Positions 26,058 through 34,521 of a DNA stretch of 64,000 bases are shown one piece after another. How positions within the stretch are numbered: position 1 is the first letter of the stretch; each line of letters begins with the position of its first letter. Under the pieces are notes generated by a model. That model was given only the letters and a program-made list of their open reading frames with translations, ran no database searches and was not told the origin of the DNA. The translations under genes were made by a program, and so were the position numbers. Source of the stretch: Neorhizobium galegae bv. officinalis (GTDB lineage: Bacteria; Pseudomonadota; Alphaproteobacteria; Rhizobiales; Rhizobiaceae); the NCBI GenBank assembly GCA_000985875.1, contig CCRI01000009.1, forward strand, positions 186,001-250,000, given 5' to 3'.

Positions 26058-26986
26058 TGAAATTATCACGCCGGTTTCCGCTGAATGCACTTCGGGTCTT
26101 CGAGGCCGTCGCGCGCCTGGAAAACTTCACCCGCGCCGCCGAAGAACTGGGCATGACCCAGACGGCGGTGACCTACCAGATCAAGCTCCTGGAGGAATTT
26201 CTCGGCGACACCGTTTTCCTGCGTCGCCCACGGGCGCTGAAACTCACCGAAACGGGTGAAAAGCTGCTTCCGAAGGTCGCCGAAGCTTTCACCCTGCTGA
26301 CCGAGGCGGTGCAATCGACGCGGCACGGTGTCGAGGAAACGCTGGAAATCCACTCCCCGCCATCGTTTGCTGCGCAATGGCTGTCGCCGCATCTCCACAT
26401 TTTCAAGGCCCTGCACCCGCAAATCGAGGTACGCCTGCTGCGCCAGCTGGATAACGACCACCACCATAGCTCGGCCGATATCACGATCTGTATCAGCGCC
26501 CGGCCATCCGACGGGTTGATCAGCCATCCTCTCTTTCGGCTCAACTATGCGCCCATGCTGTCTCCGCAACTGGCGGAAAGCGTGGGTGGCATACGGCAGC
26601 CTTCCGATCTTTTGAAACTGCCCTGGATCACCGACACCCGTGACGGGTGGCACGAATGGTTTGAGATCACCAAAATCGACTCCAGGCAGATCAGGCACAC
26701 CAGCCTGAACGCTCTCGGCGCGCTCGACCTGGAAGCAAGGGCCGCCATGTCCGGCCATGGCGTGGCAATGCTGAGCCCGTTCCTGTTCCGGGAAGATCTG
26801 GCATCCGGCCGTCTCCTCCAGCCTTTCGACGTCTGTGTCGGCGAGGGCAAGACCTATTGGCTGTGTTACGCGCCGGCGCGGCGAAATGCGGCGAAGATTA
26901 CGGCCTTTGCGACCTGGATCCAGTCGGCCCTTGCCCAAGACCTCGCGGCCACGGGGACAATCGGTGCTAAACAACCGGCGACCTGA
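26057..26986 (+). CDS. LysR-family regulator, GcvA-like (copy 1)
   Basis: 309 aa. Winged helix-turn-helix at residues about 8-65 (LNALRVFEAVARLENFTRAA, MTQTAVTYQIKLLE) and a periplasmic-binding-type effector domain (about 93-295). The N-terminal half is strongly similar to the LysR at 27811, and the leader is shared. ATG 26057 is used because the family N-terminus MKLSRRFPLNALR begins there. It may control its divergent DUF1127-like neighbour or the flanking purine genes; the ligand is unknown. Confidence 0.88.
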   Translation: MKLSRRFPLNALRVFEAVARLENFTRAAEELGMTQTAVTYQIKLLEEFLGDTVFLRRPRALKLTETGEKLLPKVAEAFTLLTEAVQSTRHGVEETLEIHSPPSFAAQWLSPHLHIFKALHPQIEVRLLRQLDNDHHHSSADITICISARPSDGLISHPLFRLNYAPMLSPQLAESVGGIRQPSDLLKLPWITDTRDGWHEWFEITKIDSRQIRHTSLNALGALDLEARAAMSGHGVAMLSPFLFREDLASGRLLQPFDVCVGEGKTYWLCYAPARRNAAKITAFATWIQSALAQDLAATGTIGAKQPAT

Positions 26987-27365
26987 GCTCGGTGGCTTGC
27001 CCTTCACACCAGAGCCAGCGGTCCGCCTGTTTTCGGAAGATGTAGAGCGCCCGTTGGAGGCTGTTCGATTGCTCGCCCGCAAACTCGATTTCTTCCCGGC
27101 AGTCGAACAGGACAGCGACGGCGTGATCTCGCGCGATGATCCGCACTATGTCGATCTCCAGCCGCCGGAAACGCGGGCCGTTTCCGGAGCAATACCGATC
27201 CAGATACTGGCAACGGTCGCAGACCTCGCCGTGCGCGTTGATATAGGTAAACTCTCTGCCGAGGAGAGCTTCCATGTCCGCCCGGGACTGCCGCATGAGG
27301 GCGGAGGTCCTCGCCTGCAGGAGCTCGGCTATATGATCGTCGAGCTCCAAAGGCCGAGTTGCCAT
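26967..27365 (-). CDS. NTF2/SnoaL-like domain protein
   Basis: 132 aa: helix LDDHIAELLQARTSALMR, then MEALLGREFTYINAHGEV, a strand-rich centre, and C-terminal ALYIFRKQADRWLWCEGQAT. This is the DUF4440/NTF2-like cone fold used by many small enzymes and ligand-binding proteins. ATG 27363-27365 is picked over a much longer frame without family similarity. It overlaps the end of LysR copy 1 by 20 bp (convergent) and lies 100 bp downstream of the second DUF1127-like gene, perhaps one transcript. Confidence 0.7.
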   Translation of the reverse strand: MATRPLELDDHIAELLQARTSALMRQSRADMEALLGREFTYINAHGEVCDRCQYLDRYCSGNGPRFRRLEIDIVRIIARDHAVAVLFDCREEIEFAGEQSNSLQRALYIFRKQADRWLWCEGQATELRSPVV

Positions 27366-27465
27366 TCCACATCCCTTAAAGTCGAAGCAGGCCCGATCGG
27401 CCTGCACCGGATAGAAGCCCGCGGATGGCGTCCCGTCAAGCAGGCAGACCTCATGGGCTGCGCGC

Positions 27466-27693
27466 TCAAAGATTGCGCTGCGACTGAATGAGCCTGGTCG
27501 CGCGAAAGGCGCCCTCGTCCTGCGGACCGCGCCTGTCGCGGCCATCGAGCAGACCGAGGTCGCGCTGCCATGATTGCGGCATTTCTTCGAGATCGAGATT
27601 GTTGCGGCGGACCGCCAGCCGGCGGCGGATGGCATCGATGATGCCGAACCTCGGCATGAATTGCTCGAACGGCCGGGTGAGGATGGAAAACAT
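27466..27693 (-). CDS. Small DUF1127 (YjiS)-like protein
   Basis: 75 aa: FGIIDAIRRRLAVRRNNLDL followed by MPQSWQRDLGLLDGRD, the DUF1127-type C-terminal helix. GGAGGC sits 5 nt before ATG 27691-27693. It is divergent from LysR copy 2 and so probably its target. Compare the gene at 25713-25946, which has the same relation to LysR copy 1. Confidence 0.6.
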   Translation of the reverse strand: MFSILTRPFEQFMPRFGIIDAIRRRLAVRRNNLDLEEMPQSWQRDLGLLDGRDRRGPQDEGAFRATRLIQSQRNL

Positions 27694-27769
27694 CTCTTGC
27701 CTCCAACGGGGATACCCCGTTTTCATTTGATGATTGTGGAGGTAGATTGCGCCGGAAAATCTCAGTAAT

Positions 27770-27810
27770 CCAATCGAATTACCGTCTGTACGGATCAAGA
27801 GAACTTATCC
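27770..27810 (+). promoter_or_regulatory. Conserved 41-nt leader of LysR copy 2
   Basis: It begins CCAAT and ends GATCAAGAGAACTTATC plus one base, exactly as long as the leader of copy 1; the last 17-base block is identical between the two. It lies between the divergent LysR and DUF1127-like genes. Confidence 0.5.
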
Positions 27811-28707
27811 ATGAAGATGTCGAAACAGTTCCCGCTGAATGCCTTGCGGGCATTCGAAGCTGCTGCCCGGCTGATGAGCTTCACCCGGGCCGGCGAGGAA
27901 CTCGGGCTTACCCAGACGGCGGTGAGCTACCAGATCAAGCTTCTGGAGGATACGCTCGGCGAACAGCTCTTCCTGCGCCGTCCGAGGCAGGTTTCGTTGA
28001 CGGAGGCGGGAGAACGGCTGGCCCCGAGGATCGCGGAAGCATTTGCAATCATGGGCGAGGCGCTCTCCACCCTGCACGATGCATCGGAGGGCACGCTGAT
28101 CATCCATTCGACGGCGACTTTTGCCTCGCGCTGGCTGGCGCGCCATCTGGGCACGTTCCAGCTCGAAAATCCGGGCATTGCCGTCAGGCTGGAGACATCG
28201 CAGGAGATGATCGATTTTTCGCGGGCGCAGGCGGATATCGCAATCCGCAGCGGCAAGGGCGAATGGCCGGGCCTGCGCCGGCATTTTCTGATGCGCAATC
28301 ACTTCACGCCGATGCTGAGCCCGGATCTGGCCGCCACGATCGGCGGCGTGAAGACGCCGGAGGACATCCTGAAACTCAGGATCATAGATCCCGGCGATCC
28401 GTGGTGGCCGTTCTGGTTCGCGGCAGCCGGCGTGCCGAATGTCGATCTCACCGGCCGGCCGGTAAGCAGGTACGGTGCGCAGGCCTTCGAGGCCGCCGCC
28501 GCGATCGCCGGCCAGGGGGTCGGAATCCTCCAGCCGGAATTTTATGCCGACGATATCGCCCTCGGACGGCTGGTCCAGCCTTTCGACATTCTCGGCTATG
28601 ACGGCAGCGACTATTGGCTCGTCTACCCGGAAGGCCGCAGGAACTCCAAGAAAATCCGCGCCTTCCGCGATTTCATGCGGAAAACCATGCCGACGTTCCG
28701 GGACTAG
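27811..28707 (+). CDS. LysR-family regulator, GcvA-like (copy 2)
   Basis: 298 aa. The helix-turn-helix region (LNALRAFEAAARLMSFTRAG, LTQTAVSYQIKLLED, FLRRPRQVSLTEAGERL) closely matches copy 1; the effector domain (about 92-290) has diverged more (QADIAIRSGKGEWPGL). This suggests duplication followed by change of ligand. Divergent from the DUF1127-like/NTF2-like gene pair it probably regulates. Confidence 0.9.
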   Translation: MKMSKQFPLNALRAFEAAARLMSFTRAGEELGLTQTAVSYQIKLLEDTLGEQLFLRRPRQVSLTEAGERLAPRIAEAFAIMGEALSTLHDASEGTLIIHSTATFASRWLARHLGTFQLENPGIAVRLETSQEMIDFSRAQADIAIRSGKGEWPGLRRHFLMRNHFTPMLSPDLAATIGGVKTPEDILKLRIIDPGDPWWPFWFAAAGVPNVDLTGRPVSRYGAQAFEAAAAIAGQGVGILQPEFYADDIALGRLVQPFDILGYDGSDYWLVYPEGRRNSKKIRAFRDFMRKTMPTFRD

Positions 28708-28711
28708 CAGT

Positions 28712-28748
28712 CAGTTTTCTATCCGCCGCTTTGCTGGACGGAAAACTG
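28712..28748. terminator. Convergent stem-loop
   Basis: CAGTTTTC and GAAAACTG arms with further partial pairing (CCG/CGG) lie between the stops of LysR copy 2 and the next minus-strand gene. With T- and A-runs within the arms, it could terminate in both directions. Confidence 0.4.
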
Positions 28749-28781
28749 GCTCGACATGTCGCTCCTGGCCGCTGGCAGCGG

Positions 28782-29141
28782 CTAATAGCTCATATCCGGC
28801 GCGTAGAAACAGCGCAGCGTATCTTCGGTCGGGTAGAGGCAAAGATGATATTCTTCGTCCTTGCTCCGCCTCGCCTGGCTCTGCGGCAGCTTGAAGTCAT
28901 GCGGGCGGGTGATCAGCCGATGATCGCCGGGCCCCAGGATGATCTCGTAGCCACCTTCGATGATCTTGACGTTTTTGGTCGAGATCATCTGGCAGTCGCC
29001 GGTATGGTTGTCACCATTGCAGCAAAAGCCATCGTATTTCCACGTCGAGCCGTTCGCACTGTGAGCCTCGTGGGCACTGGCCGAACCAACATAGACGCAG
29101 GACGCATATGCAATCATCACACCTGTCAGAATACCACGCAT
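28782..29141 (-). CDS. Hypothetical exported protein
   Basis: 119 aa with a signal peptide (residues 1-23, cleavage after SASA) and a small mature domain with five cysteines (FCCNGD, GDCQ, HLCLYP, LRCFY). The mature region contains EYHLCLYPTEDTLRCFYAPD at its end. It probably folds with disulfides in the periplasm. I do not recognise a named family. Start ATG 29139-29141 is set by the signal peptide. Between it and puuD (29142-29444) I see no gene or clear motif. Confidence 0.65.
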   Translation of the reverse strand: MRGILTGVMIAYASCVYVGSASAHEAHSANGSTWKYDGFCCNGDNHTGDCQMISTKNVKIIEGGYEIILGPGDHRLITRPHDFKLPQSQARRSKDEEYHLCLYPTEDTLRCFYAPDMSY

Positions 29142-29444
29142 GTGCTTAGTCTCCGTTGATGAATGCCCCCACCACCGGCTCAAACCGCACGCAATACCAA
29201 GCTTTCGCCGGCTGACTTGCAATTGTCACAATACGCGAGTCGCGTTACCTGGCCCAACCCTCATTTATTGCGATGCACAAGTGAGAATATCCTACTATTG
29301 TAATCTAAGAGCATGCGGGGGTGAACTGGAAGCGGCGGGCCACGGTTCCAATCGGCAGACAGCAATGTTCCCGGCTCCCCCTCTTCCCTTGGCCTGCTTT
29401 TTTCCCCAAAGTGACGAGTCGGGGGGCAAAAAGGGGAAGACTGA

Positions 29445-30671
29445 ATGTACGAATACGCCATCGCCTGGGAGTGGCTGAGTTTTGCCGCCCGCTGGTTCCA
29501 TGCCATCACGGCGATCGCCTGGATCGGCTCGTCGTTCTATTTCATCGCGCTCGATCTCGGGCTGACGAAGCGGCCGAACATGCCCGCCGGTGTCTATGGC
29601 GAGGAATGGCAGGTGCATGGCGGCGGTTTCTACCACGTTCAGAAATACCTGGTGGCACCGGCGCAGATGCCCGAGCACCTGACCTGGTTCAAATACGAGA
29701 GCTACTTCACCTGGATTTCCGGTTTCCTGATGCTCTGCATCGTCTATTACGGCGGCGCGGACCTATTCCTGATCGACCGCACGGTGATGGACCTCGCGCC
29801 CTGGCAGGCGATCGCAATGTCGCTCGCATCCCTGTCGATCGGCTGGATCATCTACGACCTGCTCTGCAAGTCGCCGCTCGGGAAAAACACCTGGGGCCTG
29901 ATGGGCCTGCTCTTCCTGGTGCTGATCGTCATGGCCTGGGGATATACGCAGGTATTCTCCGGCCGTGCCGCGTTCCTGCATCTCGGCGCGTTCACCGCGA
30001 CGATCATGTCCGCCAACGTCTTCTTCATCATCATCCCCAACCAGAAGATTGTCGTCGCCGACCTGATCGCCGGGCGCACGCCCGACCCGAAATACGGCGC
30101 CATCGCCAAGCAGCGTTCGCTGCACAACAACTACCTGACGCTGCCCGTCATCTTCTTCATGCTCTCCAACCACTATCCGCTGGCGTTCGCGACCCATTTC
30201 AACTGGGTGATCGCCGCGCTCGTCTTCCTGATGGGCGTGACGATAAGGCACTGGTTCAACACCACCCATGCCCGCAAGGGCAAGCCGACCTGGACCTGGC
30301 TGGTGACGGTGCTGCTCTTCATCGTCATCATGTGGCTCTCGACCGTGCCGAAAGTGCTGACCGGCGAAACCGAGACCTCGATGACCCCGGTTGCCCAGAA
30401 ATTCGCGGCCAACGCCCATTTCGGCGCAGCCAGGGACGTCGTGCAGGCGCGCTGTTCCATGTGCCATGCGGCTGAACCCGTTTACGAGGGCGTCAATTTT
30501 ACCCCCAAATCCGTCAGGCTGGAGACGGATGCCGAAATTGCCGCCCATGCGCGGGAAATCTACCTCCAGTCCGGCCGCAGCCACGCCATGCCGCCGGGCA
30601 ATGTCACCGCCATTTCGCCCGAGGAGCGCAAGCTGCTGGTGGCATGGTATGAAAGCGCGATATCCCAATGA
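29445..30671 (+). CDS. puuD: Membrane urate hydroxylase PuuD with cytochrome c domain
   Basis: 408 aa. The N-terminal ~300 residues hold about eight membrane segments with conserved histidines (ARWFHAITAIAWIG, HVQKYLV, HLGAFTATIMSANVFF), then a C-terminal cytochrome c domain with a haem-binding CSMCH at 337-341 and a later MPPGN axial methionine. PuuD oxidises urate to 5-hydroxyisourate and passes electrons to the respiratory chain, which fits the nearby xanthine dehydrogenase genes. Its stop overlaps the guaD start (ATGA). Confidence 0.95.
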   Translation: MYEYAIAWEWLSFAARWFHAITAIAWIGSSFYFIALDLGLTKRPNMPAGVYGEEWQVHGGGFYHVQKYLVAPAQMPEHLTWFKYESYFTWISGFLMLCIVYYGGADLFLIDRTVMDLAPWQAIAMSLASLSIGWIIYDLLCKSPLGKNTWGLMGLLFLVLIVMAWGYTQVFSGRAAFLHLGAFTATIMSANVFFIIIPNQKIVVADLIAGRTPDPKYGAIAKQRSLHNNYLTLPVIFFMLSNHYPLAFATHFNWVIAALVFLMGVTIRHWFNTTHARKGKPTWTWLVTVLLFIVIMWLSTVPKVLTGETETSMTPVAQKFAANAHFGAARDVVQARCSMCHAAEPVYEGVNFTPKSVRLETDAEIAAHAREIYLQSGRSHAMPPGNVTAISPEERKLLVAWYESAISQ

Positions 30672-31987
30672 CAAAGTTGCTGATCCGCGGGCGGCTGCTC
30701 TCCTTCAAACGCGCACCGCTGTCGCTCACCGACACGGACAGTTACGCCTATGAGAGCGACGGCGCGCTGCTGGTGGAGGACGGCAAGATTTCGGTTGCCG
30801 GAAACTATGGGACGGTCAAGGCGATCGCGCCAGAAGGCGTCGAGGAGATCGACCACCGTCCGCACCTGATCCTGCCGGGCTTCATCGACATGCACCTGCA
30901 TTTTCCGCAGATGCAGGTGATCGCCTCCTATGCCGCCAATCTGCTCGAATGGCTGAACACCTACACATTTCCGGAGGAATGCCGCTTCGTCGAAAGCGAG
31001 CACGCGGCGCGCATCGCCACCCATTTCTACGACGAACTGCTGCGCCACGGCACGACGACCGCCGTCGCCTATTGCTCCGTGCACAAGACCTCGGCCGACG
31101 CCTTTTTTGCCGAGGCGCTGAAGCGCGGCATGTGCATGGTGGGCGGCAAGGTGATGATGGACCGCAACGCCCCGCAGGGCCTGCTCGACACGCCGCAGAT
31201 GGGTTATGACGAAACGAAAGCCGTGATCGCCGACTGGCACGGCAAGGGCCGAAACCATGTCGCCATCACCCCGCGCTTCGCGATCACGTCGACGCCCGCC
31301 CAGATGAAGGCGACCCAGGCGCTGGCGGAGGAGTTTCCAGACCTGCATATCCAGACGCATCTCTCCGAAAACCACGAGGAGATCCGCTACACGGGCGAAC
31401 TCTACCCGGACGCCAGGGACTATACCGACATCTACGCCCATTACGGCCTTCTCGGGCGAAGGACCCTGCTCGGCCACGCGATCCATCTCTCCGACCGCGA
31501 AGCCGACGTGTTGTCCGAGGCCGGCGCCGTCGCCGTCCACTGCCCGACCTCCAACCTCTTCCTCGGCTCCGGCCTCTTCCCGATGAAATCGCTGATGCGG
31601 CGGGAAAAACCGGTCAGGGTGGCGGTCGCAACCGATATCGGCGGCGGTTCGAGCTATTCGATGCTGCGCACCATGGACGAGGCCTACAAGATCCAGCAGC
31701 TCCTCGGCGAGCGCCTGAACCCGCTCGAAAGCTTCTACCTGATGACAAGGGGCAATGCGGAAGCGCTGTCGATGGCAGACAATATCGGCACGCTGGAGCC
31801 CGGCACAGATGCCGACCTCGTGGTGCTGAACGCCGCCCCGACACCAGCCACGCGGCTGCGGATGGAAACGGTGAACACGCTCGTCGAGGAACTCTTCCTG
31901 CTGCAGACCATGGGCGACGACCGCGCCGTGGTCGAGACCTATGTGGCGGGCAAGGCGATGAAGGGCGAGCTGGAAGGTTTGGTATGA
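30668..31987 (+). CDS. guaD: Guanine deaminase
   Basis: 439 aa amidohydrolase: the PGFIDMHLHFPQ metal motif near residue 73, HLSENHEE (His/Glu) near 236, GHAIHLSDRE near 275 and ATDIGGGSSYSML (Asp) near 325. It deaminates guanine to xanthine, feeding XdhAB. The 4-bp overlap with puuD shows translational coupling, giving a purine-degradation operon. Confidence 0.95.
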   Translation: MTKLLIRGRLLSFKRAPLSLTDTDSYAYESDGALLVEDGKISVAGNYGTVKAIAPEGVEEIDHRPHLILPGFIDMHLHFPQMQVIASYAANLLEWLNTYTFPEECRFVESEHAARIATHFYDELLRHGTTTAVAYCSVHKTSADAFFAEALKRGMCMVGGKVMMDRNAPQGLLDTPQMGYDETKAVIADWHGKGRNHVAITPRFAITSTPAQMKATQALAEEFPDLHIQTHLSENHEEIRYTGELYPDARDYTDIYAHYGLLGRRTLLGHAIHLSDREADVLSEAGAVAVHCPTSNLFLGSGLFPMKSLMRREKPVRVAVATDIGGGSSYSMLRTMDEAYKIQQLLGERLNPLESFYLMTRGNAEALSMADNIGTLEPGTDADLVVLNAAPTPATRLRMETVNTLVEELFLLQTMGDDRAVVETYVAGKAMKGELEGLV

Positions 31988-32000
31988 GACCGTCTCTGCC

Positions 32001-32321
32001 GTGAGGATCATTGCCCGCCGGACTCTAACCAGATTTGTGGAGAGCCTTGCAGGTCGGCGGGATCGCCCTGCTGTCAAGGACGCGATTGACGTCTGGCATG
32101 ATCGTGCCAGCAAGGCTCAATGGAGGAATTCTGCCGACGTTCGGCAAACTTTCGCCACGGCGAGCATCGTCAATGCCGAGCGCATCGTTTTCAACATCAA
32201 GGGAAACGACTATAGACTGGTGGTCGCTATCGATTTCGACAAGTCGATTATCTGGATAAAATGGATCGGCACACACAAGGAATACGATCACATCGACGCG
32301 GCAAAGGTGGAATATGATTGA
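32001..32321 (+). CDS. higB: HigB-family toxin
   Basis: 106 aa, standard length for HigB (mRNA interferase, YgjN-like): MRIIARRTLTRFVESLAG, DVRQTFATASIVNAERIVFN, NDYRLVVAIDF and the C-terminal THKEYDHIDA match the family end to end. The start is GTG 32001, 13 bp after guaD. It overlaps the start of the partner gene by 8 bp. HigB toxins cut mRNA on the ribosome. Confidence 0.9.
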   Translation: MRIIARRTLTRFVESLAGRRDRPAVKDAIDVWHDRASKAQWRNSADVRQTFATASIVNAERIVFNIKGNDYRLVVAIDFDKSIIWIKWIGTHKEYDHIDAAKVEYD

Positions 32322-32727
32322 GATTCGGCCCATTCGTTCGGAAGAGGACTATGAAGGCGCTCTACAGGCCCTTTCCCAGCTCTGGGGAGCAGCCAGCGGA
32401 ACGCTGGAGGGCGACCAACTCGATATTCTCGCGACGTTGATAGACGCGTATGAAAAGGAGCATTTTCCGCTGGACGCCCCCAGTGCCGAAGCACTGGCAG
32501 CTTTCGAAAAGGAGCAGCAAGAAGCTTTGGCGGCGTCGCTCGAAGATCAGCTTGTCTTTCAGGTCTTCAAAGATAAAGCGGGCCGCTTTGCATTTCGCCT
32601 TTTGGCAGGAGCGGGCAAGATTATCCTCCATTCGGAGACGTTCGATACGAAATCCGATGCGCTCAATGCCATCAGGCTGCTCCAAGAGAGTGCTTCTAAC
32701 TCGAAGATCGTCGAACAGGCGGCCTAA
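32314..32727 (+). CDS. HigA-like antitoxin with DUF1508 domain in place of the helix-turn-helix
   Basis: 137 aa. Residues 1-~65 (IRPIRSEEDYEGALQALSQL, LDILATLIDAYEKEHFPL) match the N-terminal dimer/toxin-binding part of YgjM-type HigA. The helix-turn-helix expected in the C-terminal half is absent. Instead, residues ~80-125 (FQVFKDKAGRFAFRLLAGAG, ILHSETFDTKSDALNAI) form a DUF1508/YegP-like unit. It overlaps higB, so it is the partner. Autoregulation may be lost, or done by another route. The domain swap is read directly; its effect is inferred. Confidence 0.75.
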   Translation: MIEIRPIRSEEDYEGALQALSQLWGAASGTLEGDQLDILATLIDAYEKEHFPLDAPSAEALAAFEKEQQEALAASLEDQLVFQVFKDKAGRFAFRLLAGAGKIILHSETFDTKSDALNAIRLLQESASNSKIVEQAA

Positions 32728-32734
32728 AAGCCTG

Positions 32735-32749
32735 CTGTGCGGAGCACAG
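32735..32749 (+). terminator. Short stem-loop after the HigBA-like pair
   Basis: CTGTGC-GGA-GCACAG, 8 bp past the antitoxin stop, with no T-tract. A weak terminator candidate only. Confidence 0.3.
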
Positions 32750-32899
32750 TTGCGCCGCCCTCCATATATCGCCGGCCGCGGCCCGACGAACGCCTGGACG
32801 CACCGCTGTAGATCTGATCATTTCCAGTGACCGGCGCTGAAAATTTGTGCTAGTTCGTTGCCCGTCTTGTCTTCCCCGCCTTCGAAAGCCACTCGACTG

Positions 32900-34045
32900 A
32901 TGTCCAAGCCGCTGACCATCGCAGACCTCAAAAAACTGGCCCGGCGTCGGGTGCCCAAAATGTTCTTCGACTATGCCGACAGCGGCGCCTGGACCGAGGG
33001 GACCTACCGGGCGAACGAGGAAGACTTCTCCAGGATCAAGCTGCGCCAGCGCGTGCTGGTCGACATGACCAACCGCACGCTGGAAACCACGATGATCGGC
33101 GAAAAGGCGGCGATGCCCGTGGCATTGGCGCCGACCGGCATGACCGGCATGCAGCATGCCGACGGCGAGATGCTCGCCGCCAAGGCCGCGGAAGAATTCG
33201 GCGTGCCCTTCACGCTCTCGACCATGAGCATATGCTCGATCGAGGACGTCGCCTCGGTCACCACCAAACCCTTCTGGTTCCAGCTCTACGTGATGAAGGA
33301 CCGGGGCTTCGTCGAACGGCTGATCGGCCGCGCCAAGGCGGCGAAATGCTCGGCGCTGGTCGTCACCGCCGACCTGCAGATCCTCGGCCAGCGCCACAAG
33401 GACCTGCGCAACGGCCTCGCCGCTCCGCCGAAACCGACGCTGAACGCGGCGCTACAGCTCGCGACGCGCCCGCGATGGTGCCTGGAGATGCTTGGGACCA
33501 AGCGCCGCGGCTTTGGCAACATCGTCGGGCATGCGAGCAATGTTTCGGACCTCTCCTCGCTCGGCGCCTGGACCGCGGAACAGTTCGACCCGCGTCTTTC
33601 CTGGGACGACATCCGCTGGATCAAGGACCTCTGGGGCGGCAAGATGATCATCAAGGGTATCCTCGACGAAGAGGATGCCCGCGCCGCCGCCGACACCGGC
33701 GCGGACGCGATCATCGTCTCCAACCACGGCGGTCGACAGCTCGACGGCGCATCGTCCTCGATCAGCATGCTGCCGAGGATCGTCGAAGCGGTCGGCGACC
33801 GGATCGAAGTGCATATGGACGGCGGCATCCGCTCCGGCCAGGACGTGCTGAAGGCGGTGGCGCTCGGCGCCCGCGGCACCTATATCGGCCGGCCCTTCCT
33901 CTACGGCCTCGGCGCCATGGGCAAGGAAGGCGTCACCACGACGCTCGAGATCATCCGCAAGGAACTCGACATCACCATGGCGCTCTGCGGAAAGCGCGAT
34001 ATCCAGCATATCGACCGCAATATTCTGGCGAACATGCCGTTCTGA
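32900..34045 (+). CDS. lldD: FMN-dependent alpha-hydroxy-acid dehydrogenase (L-lactate dehydrogenase type)
   Basis: 381 aa TIM barrel of the glycolate oxidase/L-lactate dehydrogenase family. Visible active-site parts: FFDYADSGAW (N-terminal), Lys252 (IIKGIL), catalytic His276 and Arg279 in SNHGGRQLDG, and the FMN phosphate loop MDGGIRSGQD. It oxidises L-lactate (or a related 2-hydroxy acid) to the 2-oxo acid and passes electrons to quinone. ATG 32900 gives the normal MSKPLTIADL start; a TTG 42 bp upstream is less likely. Monocistronic. Confidence 0.9.
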   Translation: MSKPLTIADLKKLARRRVPKMFFDYADSGAWTEGTYRANEEDFSRIKLRQRVLVDMTNRTLETTMIGEKAAMPVALAPTGMTGMQHADGEMLAAKAAEEFGVPFTLSTMSICSIEDVASVTTKPFWFQLYVMKDRGFVERLIGRAKAAKCSALVVTADLQILGQRHKDLRNGLAAPPKPTLNAALQLATRPRWCLEMLGTKRRGFGNIVGHASNVSDLSSLGAWTAEQFDPRLSWDDIRWIKDLWGGKMIIKGILDEEDARAAADTGADAIIVSNHGGRQLDGASSSISMLPRIVEAVGDRIEVHMDGGIRSGQDVLKAVALGARGTYIGRPFLYGLGAMGKEGVTTTLEIIRKELDITMALCGKRDIQHIDRNILANMPF

Positions 34046-34267
34046 CGGAATCTCCTCGATCGTTCCCGAGGTCACCAACTCATGCTCACACACTGCTGCA
34101 GCGAGCTTCTCAACATTGCTGCGATGGTGCCGGACGATCTAAGCAGTTCGCTGCCGAAGGTGCGGCCCTGGTGAAGAAATATCAGAAATAGCCTCCTCGC
34201 AAGGCTGCCGCTGGACGTCGTTCCGGCGGCAAGCTTAGCGGTCGGCTGTTGAGACTTGGAGGAGCGC

Positions 34268-34396
34268 ATGAGCGACGTGATGAGCAGGGGCTTCACCGTT
34301 CAAATCGCAGAGGAGGTCATCAGGGCGCGCAGGGCCGACGCGATCGGCATCAAGATCAGACAAGGCCGTGATTGGCGTTACACGCGGAGGATGTAG
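34268..34396 (+). CDS. Possible 42-aa small protein
   Basis: ATG 34268 is preceded by GGAGG at good spacing. The peptide (MSDVMSRGFTVQIAEE...RRM) is basic at its end and matches nothing I know. It lies in a 470-bp lower-GC stretch between lldD and a zinc-ribbon gene in which I see nothing else. It may be a remnant. Confidence 0.3.
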   Translation: MSDVMSRGFTVQIAEEVIRARRADAIGIKIRQGRDWRYTRRM

Positions 34397-34521
34397 CGCC
34401 ACAAGCGACCAAGTGACTTTCTCCTGATCGGAATCTATTTTGTTATAAAAGCCCGACCGAGCATCCCCCGTTGCAAACAACTCTGAGACGCGCTTATCTT
34501 CCGCAACTCGTGGGGGATTAT

